A stretch of DNA of 64,000 nt from Palsa-504 sp963739615 (GTDB lineage Bacteria > Actinomycetota > Actinomycetes > Streptosporangiales > Streptosporangiaceae), in contig CAVUBD010000022.1 of the NCBI GenBank assembly GCA_963739615.1, forward strand, positions 62,001 through 126,000, written 5' to 3'. The translations under genes and the position numbers were made by a program. The notes beneath the pieces are model-generated. The model was given only the letters and a program-made list of their open reading frames with translations, had not been told where the DNA came from and did not search any database. This document shows positions 43,339 through 51,984 of this stretch, piece after piece. Each line of letters begins with the position of its first letter. Positions within the stretch are counted from its first letter, which is position 1.

Positions 43339-45511
43339 TCAGGAGCTCGTGAGGATAACGAGTCGCTGGGTCGCCCGGGTCATCGCGACATAGCGGTCGA
43401 CCGCTCCTTCGATGCCCTGGCCGAACGCCTGCGGGTCGATGAGGACGACCAGGTCGAACTCGAGGCCCTTCGACAGCTCCGGGGTCAGCGACCGGACGCG
43501 GGACGTCGCCAGGGCTCGGGTCACCTGGTCGGGGGGATCGCCGATGACGCAGGCGATGCCTTCGGCATGCACAGCGAGCCAGGTGCCGAGGATCGAGCCC
43601 AGCTCCGAAGCGGGCCCGTATCCGACGGGGACGCCGGTGCTGCGGATGGAGGTCGGTACGTTGGCGTCCGGGAGCACGGACCGGATGACCGGCTCGGCTT
43701 CCGCCATGACCTCTTCAGGCGTCCGGTAGTTGATGCTCAGGGAGGCCAGCTTGATCTGGTCCAGCCCGATCCGCATCAGCCGTTCCTGCCACGACTCCGT
43801 GAACCCGTGCCTGGCCTGGGCGCGGTCCCCGACGATGGTGAGGCTCCGGGACGGGCAGCGGAGCAGCAGCATCTGCCACTGCGCGTCGGTCAGTTCCTGA
43901 GCCTCGTCCACGACGATGTGCGCGAACGGGCCGGCGAGCAGGTCCGGGTCGGGGCTGGGCAGCGCGGTCTCGTCGACCAGGGCGCCGGTGAAGTCCTCGC
44001 CGCGCAGCATCGTCACCAGGCCTACGCCGTATTCGTCGTCGGCGGCGGCCTCGATCAGGTTGTCGACGACCCGGGCCATCTGCTCGCGTTCGGCGGCGAC
44101 CGCGGCGTCGTGTCGGCGCTTGCGCCGTGACGCCTCCGGGTCGCCGAGCCGCTGCCGTGCCGCGTCCAGGAGCGGAAGGTCGGAACACGGTCCACGCCTG
44201 GGAGTCCTCGCGCTGCAGCGCCTGAACGTCATCGGGGCCAAGCCAGGGAGCGCACTTGCGCAGGTAGGCGGGTACCGACCACAGGTCCCCGACGAGATCA
44301 GCCGCCCAGAGCAGCGGCCACGCCCTGTTGAGGGCCGTGCGCAGCTCCCGATTCTGCAGCAGCGACTTGCGGAGCAGGCCGGCCGGGACCTCGCCGTCGG
44401 CCTTGTTCATCAGGATCGTGAGAAGTTCCGCCCAGATCGCCTCGCGCGCCTCGTTGTGCGGAGTACCGGGTTCTGCCGTTTCGAACGCCTCAGCCCAGTC
44501 GTCGGCGCTCAGCCAGATGTCGCCCCAGTGGGTCTCGACCGTCATCCCCTGAGCAGGCGGATTCTCGTAGAACCTGACGGCCGGCTCGATCGCCTTCACC
44601 AGGTCCGCGGACGACTTCAGGCGGGCCACGTCCGGGTCAGTCTCCGGCGCTGCCGCGGCTCCCTCGGCGACGAGGTCCCGCAGGGTGCAGATCTGCACGC
44701 CCTCCTCTCCGAGGCGGGGGAGCACGTCGGAGACGTAGGCCAGGTAGGGCTGGTGCGGACCGACGAACAGCACGCCGCCCCGGCGGTGACCCAGGCGAGG
44801 ATCGGAATAGAGGAGGTAGGCGCAGCGGTGCAGGGCCACGACGGTCTTCCCCGTACCAGGACCGCCATCGACGACCAGAGCGCCGCGGGATCCCGCGCGG
44901 ATGATGGCGTCCTGGTCGGCCGCGATGGTGCCGAGCACGTCTCGCATCCGGGCCGACCGGTTGCTGCCCAGGCTGGCGATGAAGGCGGACTGGTCGTCGA
45001 GCGCGGCGTGCCCTTCGAGCCCGTCCGAGGTGAACACCTCGTCCCAGTAGTCGCTGATCCGGCCGCGGGTCCAGCGGTACCTGCGACGGCTGGCCAGGCC
45101 CATCGGGTTGGCGTGGGTCGCTCCGAAGAACGGCTCAGCCGCGGGGGAGCGCCAGTCGATCAGCAGCCGGCGACCCGTGCTGTCCGTGAGGCCGAGTCGT
45201 CCGACGTACACGGGCTCGGGGTCGTCCGCGCTGACGATGCGCCCGAGGCACAGGTCCAGGCCGAAGCGTCGCAGGGTGCGCAGCCGGGCGGCCAGCCGGT
45301 GGATCTCCATGTCCCGGTCCATCGCCTCCTGGCCTATGCCGCCGGGCGCCTTGCGCTCGGCATCGAGACGGCCGGACAGGTCGGCGATCGACTGCTCAAG
45401 GCTCTCCGCGATGGCCGCGAAGTGCTGCTCGTCGGCGGCGATCAGCGCCGGGTCGGCCTTGGCGGTGAGGTGGTCGGGAAGGTCGAACGCGCTGGTAGTC
45501 AGGGGATTCAC
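43339..45511 (-). pseudogene. helR: RNA polymerase-recycling helicase HelR (HelD-like), frameshifted
   Basis: HelR is a UvrD/HelD-like ATPase that removes stalled or rifamycin-bound RNA polymerase and gives rifamycin resistance. The frame starts best at GTG 45511 (VNPLTTSAFDLPDHL) with a GGAG site. It shows the linker GRLGLTDSTGRRLLIDWRSP, Walker A DGGPGTGKTVVALH, later HIVVDEAQELTDAQWQMLLL, and the C-terminal VRSLTPELSKGLEFDLVVLI and YVAMTRATQRLVIL. An extra base at 44184-44185 (AA where one A is expected) shifts the frame between AWTV and SDLPLLDAARQRL. Corrected length is about 723 residues, as in the family. The shift could be a sequencing error. Confidence 0.88.
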
Positions 45512-45766
45512 GTCATCAGCTCCGATCTGAGGTCGCATGCAGCCGTTACGCGTCTCGACCGGCGCGACGACCCTGGTGGCCATGACGAGCAACGCTCCGC
45601 CTGACATGGACCTGTGGTCGTTGCCGGTTCAGGCCGCCAGCCGCAGCGCGAGTCCCGCCGTCGGTTCGAGGTCCCCGCGCGACCCGTACGCCGACAACAG
45701 CACACGCATTCGCGATCCCCGTTTCCGCAGTTTCTGGCCTCGGCTGACCATTCTGCGGCACGACCA

Positions 45767-45801
45767 GGGGCTTGCCGCAAGCCCCCCGGTGCGCTATAGA
45801 T
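45767..45801 (+). promoter_or_regulatory. Rifamycin-associated element with embedded promoter
   Basis: GGGGCTTGCCGCAAGCCCC (45767-45785) is a perfect 9-1-9 palindrome matching the 19-bp RAE known upstream of rifamycin-responsive genes. Reading rightward, TTGCCG inside it (45772-45777) is 17 bases from TATAGA (45795-45800), a good promoter. The leftward direction, towards helR whose start is 256 bases away, has no comparable -10. The rightward promoter enters gene debris. Confidence 0.8.
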
Positions 45802-45919
45802 TGAAAATGGAGGGGAGTGGGCAGTTCCCTTTTCCCTTGATCGCCCGCTGCGGGCGGACAACCTCCGTCGCCGCGCCGCACGTGACTCCGTGGTGCGGCT
45901 GCGCCGCAGCCCTGCGCCC

Positions 45920-46088
45920 CGTCGATCGGCAGCCGGCCCGCAGCGAGTCGGGCCCGCTCAGCTTGCCTGATCAGGTGCCCTATGACCTGGCCGTCTTCGC
46001 GGGCCAGCACGACCAGGCAGGCCTCGTCGTTCATCAGGGCGCAGTAGTACGCGGCCCCCTCCCCGTCCGGCCAGTCGGCCTGACGCAG
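45920..46088 (-). pseudogene. GNAT acetyltransferase fragment
   Basis: A stretch read leftward gives DWPDGEGAAYYCALMNDEAC followed by LVVLAREDGQVIGHLIR, which resembles the beta4/alpha start of a GNAT-type acetyltransferase core. Nothing like the beginning or end of such a protein is present; the remainder is not protein-like. It abuts a serine hydrolase remnant on the other strand. I read it as gene debris. Confidence 0.5.
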
Positions 46089-46559
46089 ACATCTTTGGGC
46101 CCGGGCGGCTACTGGGGCCTGACCCAGATCACCGCCTACGACGAGGTACTCCTGCTGCGGCTTCTGCTCACCAAGAACCCGGTACTCGATACCACCTCAC
46201 GGGACTATGCGCTGCGCCTGATGGCCCAGGTCATCTCCTCCCAGCGGTGGGGTGTCCCGGCCGGCGCGCCTGCCCGTCTGACCGTCCACGTCAAGAACGG
46301 ATGGCTGCCCCTTCCCGCGCACGGCTGGCGCATTCACAGCATCGGCTGCTTTACCGGCCGCGGCGGCGGCTACAGCATCGTCGTGCTGACGCAAGATAAC
46401 CCGGCTATGGCCTACGGGATCGCCACCATCGAGGCGATCGCCGCGGCGATCAACCACGACCTGAACCCCCGAACGGCATCAGTCATCCGGTCATCCGAGG
46501 TCTCCTCATCATGGGAGACGCCCGACGAGCCCGTCCCCGCCCCTCCCAGCCATTCCTAG
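46083..46559 (+). pseudogene. C-terminal fragment of a serine hydrolase/beta-lactamase-like protein
   Basis: About 158 codons homologous to the C-terminal part of exported class-A beta-lactamase-related hydrolases: LGPGGYWGLTQITAYDEVLL, MAQVISSQRWGVPAGAP, TVHVKNGWLPLPAHGWRIHS, VVLTQDNPAMAYGIATIE. The N-terminal part with signal peptide and catalytic Ser-x-x-Lys is missing. An open frame reaches back to ATG 45807, just beneath the RAE promoter, so a chimeric protein of 250 residues could be made, but the upstream residues are not protein-like. Confidence 0.65.
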
Positions 46560-47183
46560 GAACGAGGCGACGGATCGCCAGGCGACCCCGAAAGAGGGGT
46601 TGCCGCACCGCAGGCGATCACGCACGCTCGGTGGCATGGACGCAACGCAGGCGCCGGCGCCGGGAACCCAGGCGCCCGCTGCCAGGCAGCGAGGCCGCGC
46701 TTGTCGGCCTGGCCGTCGTGGGGTCCGGACGCCGTGTAACCGCGGTGTCACGCCGTTGCGGGAGACCGCCTCCGGGCGGGCGCCAGAATGCGTGAATATG
46801 CAGTGCGATGCATAACTATGCATGTACCCAACGTCCGCTATTCGGCAGATTCGAATGCAGGTGGCGGTAGGTGAAGGCTCAGGCGGCGTGGGGGGCTATC
46901 TCGACGATGAGGTCTGCGTCCAGAGCCATGCTGATCCGCTCAAGCAGCGGAATGGTCGGCACGACGCCGCCTGCTTCCAGGCGGGATAGGGGCGTAACCT
47001 CGTACGGTCTTCGCGGCGCGGGGTTGCTAGTGTGGTGGTCGCCTTGGCCGCGGATTTATGTTGCCGGTCACGTCGGCCGGTGCCCAGAGCGTGCTAAAAG
47101 TGGTTCGTGGTGCTGAGATGCTGATTACGGTTCGTGACGATTCCCATCCTCTGAGGTGAGAAGGCCGAGGTGAGAAGGCCGGG
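46560..47183. other. Region with a regulator remnant and no intact gene
   Basis: About 620 bases without a complete gene. It contains the XRE fragment listed separately and ends in the upstream region of the methyltransferase gene. I see no repeat or RNA gene in it. Confidence 0.5.
46879..47000 (-). pseudogene. C-terminal fragment of an XRE-family regulator
   Basis: Leftward reading gives SRLEAGGVVPTIPLLERIS followed by MALDADLIVEIAPHAA and a stop at 46879-46881. This matches the end of a HigA-like helix-turn-helix protein. The beginning, including most of the DNA-binding domain, is missing. Confidence 0.65.
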
Positions 47184-48251
47184 ATGAGTGAGGAACGGGC
47201 CGGGGGCTCGACGGAATTCGCCGAGCGGATGCTCCGCACGATGAACGAGGCCGCGCTGGCCCTGATGGTGAGCGTGGGCCACCGCACCGGACTGTTCGAC
47301 GTCATGGCGGCGATGCCCGCGGCGACGAGCGCCGAGATCGCGTCGCGCGCCCCGCTCGACGAGCGGTACGTCCGGGAATGGCTGGCGGTGATGACCACCG
47401 GCCGGATCGTCGAGCACGATGGCGCGACGGGATCTTATTCGCTGCCCGCCGATCACGCCGCCTGGCTCACCAGGGCAGCCGGCATGAACAACCTCGCCAC
47501 CGGGATGCAGTACATCGGGCTGATGGCGCTGGTGGAAGATCAGATCGTGGACTGTTTCCGCCGCGGCGGCGGGGTCCCTTACTCGGCGTTCCCGAGGTTC
47601 CAGACGGTCATGGCCGAGGACAGCGGCGCCGTCCACGACGCCACCTTGATCGACGTGACGCTGCCGCTGGTGCCCGGGCTGACCGGCAGGCTCAGGCACG
47701 GCATCGACGTCGCCGACGTCGGGTGCGGGTCCGGCCACGCCGCCAACCTGATGGCTGAGGCGTTCCCGCGGTCGCGGTTCACCGGCTTCGACTTTTCCGA
47801 CGCCGGGATCGCCGCGGCCCGCCTGGAAGCCGGACGCAAAGGCCTTGCGAACGCGCGCTTCGAGAAACGCGACGCCGCCCGCCTCGGCGAGATCGGCCGG
47901 TTCGATTTCATCACGACCTTCGACGCGGTGCACGACCAGGCCCGGCCGGATCTGATGCTCGCCGGGATCGCCGGGGCCCTGCGCCCCGGTGGTGTCTACC
48001 TCTGCGTCGACACCTCCGCCTCCAGCAAGCTCGCGGAGAACCTGGACCACCCGCTCGGGCCGTTCCTGTACACCGTATCGTGCATGCACTGCATGACCGT
48101 TTCCCTCGCCGACGGCGGAATGGGCCTCGGCACCATGTGGGGAGAGCAGACCGCACGGAAGATGCTCGGCGAGGCGGGCTTCACCTCAATCGAGGCCGCG
48201 CACCTCGACGGCGATATCGTCAATACCTACATCATCGCCAGCAAGGGCTGA
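47184..48251 (+). CDS. Class I SAM-dependent methyltransferase with winged-helix N-terminus
   Basis: 355-residue methyltransferase. The N-terminal part (FAERMLRTMNEAALALMVSV, MAAMPAATSAEIASRAPLDE) is a winged-helix-like dimerisation domain. The C-terminal Rossmann domain has motif I VADVGCGSGHAANLM (about 175) and DFITTFDAVHDQARPD. It resembles O/N-methyltransferases of the small-molecule type; the substrate is unknown. It is intact, unlike its neighbours. The ATG has a GAGAAGGCCGGG upstream. Confidence 0.85.
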   Translation: MSEERAGGSTEFAERMLRTMNEAALALMVSVGHRTGLFDVMAAMPAATSAEIASRAPLDERYVREWLAVMTTGRIVEHDGATGSYSLPADHAAWLTRAAGMNNLATGMQYIGLMALVEDQIVDCFRRGGGVPYSAFPRFQTVMAEDSGAVHDATLIDVTLPLVPGLTGRLRHGIDVADVGCGSGHAANLMAEAFPRSRFTGFDFSDAGIAAARLEAGRKGLANARFEKRDAARLGEIGRFDFITTFDAVHDQARPDLMLAGIAGALRPGGVYLCVDTSASSKLAENLDHPLGPFLYTVSCMHCMTVSLADGGMGLGTMWGEQTARKMLGEAGFTSIEAAHLDGDIVNTYIIASKG

Positions 48252-48317
48252 GCCGGCGCACTGAATCCTGCCTTCGGCTTGCCCCTAAGTGGCTGACGCC
48301 GGCGAGCCGGAGGCGGA

Positions 48318-48432
48318 ATGGCCGATGATTAGGAGCTGGCCGGGCTCGATCCTTTCGCCCTGCCCGACAACGAGGCCGAGCGCTTGGATGCATTCCTTTC
48401 CGGTCTCGGCGAGTCCGGCTGGAAGCGGCCGT
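48318..48432 (+). pseudogene. Start fragment of a maleylpyruvate-isomerase-family gene
   Basis: ATG GCC GAT GAT is followed at once by TAG (48330-48332), then ELAGLDPFALPDNEAERLDA and FLSGLGESGWKRP. This resembles the first ~40 residues of DinB/maleylpyruvate isomerase N-terminal-domain proteins, with an internal stop and no continuation. The following ~240 bases to the next gene show nothing recognisable. Confidence 0.5.
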
Positions 48433-48675
48433 ACGCTGGGACACGGCGTTGTATGGCAAACATTCAGCTGTCTAACCTCGAGCCGGCTCTGGCGTTGGTG
48501 TAAAGCTCCCTGGGAGTTATGCTCGCTGGCTCACGATGCCCGCGAGTCAGATCACTCGTCACCGACAGCGCCGCAACGACCCCGCCGATCCCTACCAGCT
48601 CACGCACGCGCGCAAGTCTACGGAGCGTCTGGCAAATCGGCGGCGAGGCGGGCCCGGAACTGGGCGACATGGCTG

Positions 48676-49798
48676 TCAGCGCAGCGGCGCGAACCGTGCG
48701 GTGAAGTGCCGCAGCTGCCTGGGCTGGGACACGATGCGCAGGCCGGGCAGCTGGGCGGCCCGGCTGGCTACCCGGGTGACGACTTCGATCACGTAGTCGA
48801 GGTGGCTCTGGGTGTAGGTGCGGCGGGGGACGGCGAGACGGACCAGGTCCATCGCGGCCGGGACCTCGGTGCCGTCTGGCTGCCGGCCGAACATGACGGT
48901 CCCGATCTCGCAGGCCCGCACTCCCCCCTCGGCGTACAGAGCGCAGGCCAGCGCCTGGCCCGGGTAGCGCAACGGGTCCAGGTGCGGCAGCATGGCGCGC
49001 GCGTCGATGAAGACCGCGTGGCCCCCGAACGGGACGACGACCGGCACCCCGGCGGACTCAAGGGCCTCGCCGAGGTAGGCGATCGAGCGCACCCGGTAGC
49101 GCAGGTAGTCCTCGTCGAGGCACTCGGTCAGGCCCTGGGCGATCGCCTCCAGGTCCCGGCCGGCCAGCCCGCCGTAGGTGGGGAAGCCCTCGGTGAGGAT
49201 CTCCAGGTTGCGGCACTGCCCGGCGAGGCTGTCGTCGTTGAGGGCCAGCCAGCCGCCGATGTTGGCGAGCGGGTCCTTTTTCGCCGACATCGTCATCCCG
49301 TCCGCCAGCGCCGCGATCTGCCGGACGATGCCGGCGACCGGGACGCCGGCGTAGCCGGGCTCGCGGGTCTTGATGAACCACGCGTTCTCCGCGAACCGGC
49401 AGGCATCGAGGAACAGCGGCTTGCCGTAACGATCACAGACCTCCCGGACGGCGCGGATGTTCGCCAGGCTGACCGGCTGGCCGCCGCCGGAATTGTTCGT
49501 CACGGTCAGCATCACCAGCGGGACCGCGGCGGCTTGCGCGGCCAGCAGTCGCTCCAGCGCCCCGGCGTCCATGTTGCCCTTGAACGGGTGCCGCAGCGCC
49601 GGCTGCAGGCCCTCCGGGATGGGCAGGTCGACGGCCTGCGCCCCGGTGAACTCGATGTTGGCCCGGGTGGTGTCGAAGTGGGTTGTACCCCGCGGCCGCC
49701 AGGGCGGCCGCCCGCTCGGCCCGGGTGGTCAGCCGCATCGGCTCCACCGAGTGGATCCGGAACGGCTCAATGATCGTGCGGAACGGCTCATCGGTCAC
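48676..49798 (-). pseudogene. Tryptophanase/tyrosine phenol-lyase-like gene with internal deletion
   Basis: PLP-dependent beta-eliminating lyase. GTG 49798 (GAGGAGG site) starts TDEPFRTIIEPFRIHSVEPM up to LAAAGYN. The frame then breaks near 49686, and the rest resumes in another frame: HFDTTRANIEF, PIPEGLQPALRHPFKGNMDA, TNNSGGGQPVSLANIRAVRE, and the cofactor lysine in GMTMSAKKDPLANIGG, to the stop at 48676. About 85 codons between are missing (the family has about 460 residues). The C-terminal part could start at ATG 49572 but would lack the N-terminal substrate domain. Confidence 0.85.
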
Positions 49799-49952
49799 CG
49801 GCTGACCTCCTCAAGCCAAACGTACGCCGGTCAGTTCCCGCGAACCCGCGAACTTCAACGAACGACCTGTATCCAGAACGGACCGTGGGCTCTCCGCTAA
49901 GTTGACGATGGCGGCCATCCGGTGGCCGCCGCCGACCGTGGAGGAGCTTTCC

Positions 49953-51809
49953 TTGCCAGACCTGAGTTCGGCGCCGGTGAGCGCCGCCGCCCCCACCCCC
50001 GACGGCGTGACCGTGACCGTGGCGCTCCCGCTGCCCGGCACGGGAAACGGCCAGTGGGCGGTCAGCTTCGTGGTCATCCATGAGGCGGACCGGTTCAATC
50101 CCGCCATTCCCGCCCGCTCCTACCCGCTGGCCTTCGCCGCCGACACCTGGTCAGGCACCGTCGCCATCGCGCCCGAGGCGGGCACGAGCTTCGGGCTGTC
50201 CGGCCGTTACCTGTACCGTTACCGTTTGTCGGGGATCGATGGGACGGTAGTCGTCCCGTGGTTCACCGATCCCTTCGCCCGGGCCACCGACGACGTTGGC
50301 CAGCTCTCCGCCTTCGACACCGCCGACATCAACCAGGGCTTCACCTGGGGTGATGACGCCTGGAAGGTGCCCGCCGGGGGCGATGTGGTGGTGTACGAGC
50401 TGCAGGTCGAGGAGTTCAACGGCACGTTCGGCGGCGTCATCGCCAGGCTTCCCTACCTGCAGAGCCTCGGCGTCAACTGCCTCGAGCTGATGCCCGTCAC
50501 CACGCTGCGGCTGACGTTCGACTGGGGATATCAGCCGCTGCACTACTTCGCGCCTAACGAGCGCTGGGGCGGCGCCGACGGCCTGAAGTCGCTGGTCAAC
50601 GCGTGCCACCAGGCGGGGGTCGCGGTGATACTCGACATGGTCTTCCAGCACGTGGACGTCTCGTTCGCCTTCAACCAGGTCTATTCGGCCGCCGGCCTGC
50701 CGAGCCCGATGATCGGGGCGGTGGGGCCGTTCGGCCCGCAGGTCGACTACACCAAGCAGTTCTCCCGCGACTACGTCCACGCGGTCACCGCCCACTGGCT
50801 GACCGAGTACCACGTCGACGGATTCCGCTACGACGAGGTCACCGACCTGTACAACGAGCCGACCGGGGATCCGTACGCCGGCTTCGCGTATGACGTCTAC
50901 AACCAGTCCCTCGCACTGCCGCGGTTCACCCCGTCGGCCGGCGCTGTCCCGGGGGAGTACAGCCGGGTGATCCAGGTCCCCGAGGCCCTCAACCGGCCGC
51001 AGGAGGTGCTGCGCAACACCTATTCCACGGCCACCTGGCAGGACGGGCTGCTGGACAAGGCCGAGGACATGGCCAGCAACGGATGTTACGTCGACGACAA
51101 TTTCGCGCTCCTGCTCGACGCGAGCTTCAGCGGGTACCCCGCCACCAAGTCGGTGCACGACATCGCGGGGAACCCGGTCGATATGCCGGTGAACCCCATT
51201 CAGTACCTCAACAGCCACGACCACAGTCACCTGCTCGCCTTCCTCACCCAAGCCGGGCGCGACCCGGCTCAGCCGCTGGCCGACCGCGCGTCGTGGTACA
51301 AGATCCAGCCGTTCGTGGTGGCGCAGTACACCGCCCAGGGCATCCCCATGCTCTGGCAGGGCCAGGAGGTCAGCGACGACTGGATCCTGCCCGATCACGA
51401 CCCGCTGCGGACGCCGATCCAGCGCGACTTCCACTGGGAGTACTTCTACGATTCCCTGGGCTCGCCGCTGGTCCGCCTGCACCGGACCCTGGGCGCCCTG
51501 CGCCGGACCTACCCCGCGCTGCGCAGCCGCACGTCGTTCTACTACAACCAGCAGTCCAGGACCGGCGACGGGATCATCGCCTACCGCCGCTCCACGGCTG
51601 ACCTGTCGCAGCACGCCATGGTGGTGCTGAACTTCTCCGACCACGCCCAGTCGATCAGCGTGCCAGGCTCGGCCGCCGGGACGTACCAGGAACTGGTCGA
51701 CGCCGCGACCCGGCCCGCGCCGCTGCAGTGCGTCGCGGCTGCGGCCGGCGACCTGCTCTCGGTCACTGTCCCGTCCAACTACGGTTACGTCCTGGTGAGC
51801 CCCGCCTAA
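49953..51809 (+). CDS. Glycoside hydrolase family 13 enzyme (alpha-glucan acting)
   Basis: 618-residue GH13 enzyme. An N-terminal beta-sandwich (about 1-120, CBM48-like position) precedes the TIM barrel with the first conserved region VILDMVFQHV, nucleophile Asp294 in DGFRYDEV, acid/base Glu344 in QVPEALNRP and Asp423 in YLNSHDHSH. It resembles branching-enzyme or maltooligosyl-trehalose trehalohydrolase-like proteins; the exact activity is uncertain. TTG 49953 was chosen for its GGAGG (49940-49944). In-frame starts at 49902 and 49908 would add up to 17 residues. No signal peptide is seen. Confidence 0.85.
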   Translation: MPDLSSAPVSAAAPTPDGVTVTVALPLPGTGNGQWAVSFVVIHEADRFNPAIPARSYPLAFAADTWSGTVAIAPEAGTSFGLSGRYLYRYRLSGIDGTVVVPWFTDPFARATDDVGQLSAFDTADINQGFTWGDDAWKVPAGGDVVVYELQVEEFNGTFGGVIARLPYLQSLGVNCLELMPVTTLRLTFDWGYQPLHYFAPNERWGGADGLKSLVNACHQAGVAVILDMVFQHVDVSFAFNQVYSAAGLPSPMIGAVGPFGPQVDYTKQFSRDYVHAVTAHWLTEYHVDGFRYDEVTDLYNEPTGDPYAGFAYDVYNQSLALPRFTPSAGAVPGEYSRVIQVPEALNRPQEVLRNTYSTATWQDGLLDKAEDMASNGCYVDDNFALLLDASFSGYPATKSVHDIAGNPVDMPVNPIQYLNSHDHSHLLAFLTQAGRDPAQPLADRASWYKIQPFVVAQYTAQGIPMLWQGQEVSDDWILPDHDPLRTPIQRDFHWEYFYDSLGSPLVRLHRTLGALRRTYPALRSRTSFYYNQQSRTGDGIIAYRRSTADLSQHAMVVLNFSDHAQSISVPGSAAGTYQELVDAATRPAPLQCVAAAAGDLLSVTVPSNYGYVLVSPA

Positions 51810-51984
51810 CGATCAGTCCATGCCGCCGAGCACGTTCTGGTCCCCTCAGCCGCGACGCCGCGACCGGGACCTTCATACCCGGCCAGCGCGGGAACGCGAG
51901 AGTATGATCGCGTGTTCAATACACTAGAGGCAGCCACCGCATCGGGTGGCTGATCCCAGCCGCCGAGCAAACGAGAAATCACGC

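Noticed and set aside
45546..46034. Leftward 162-codon frame as an intact acetyltransferase
   Set aside because: Only about 50 residues resemble a GNAT core; the rest is low-complexity Arg/Gly sequence opposite other features.
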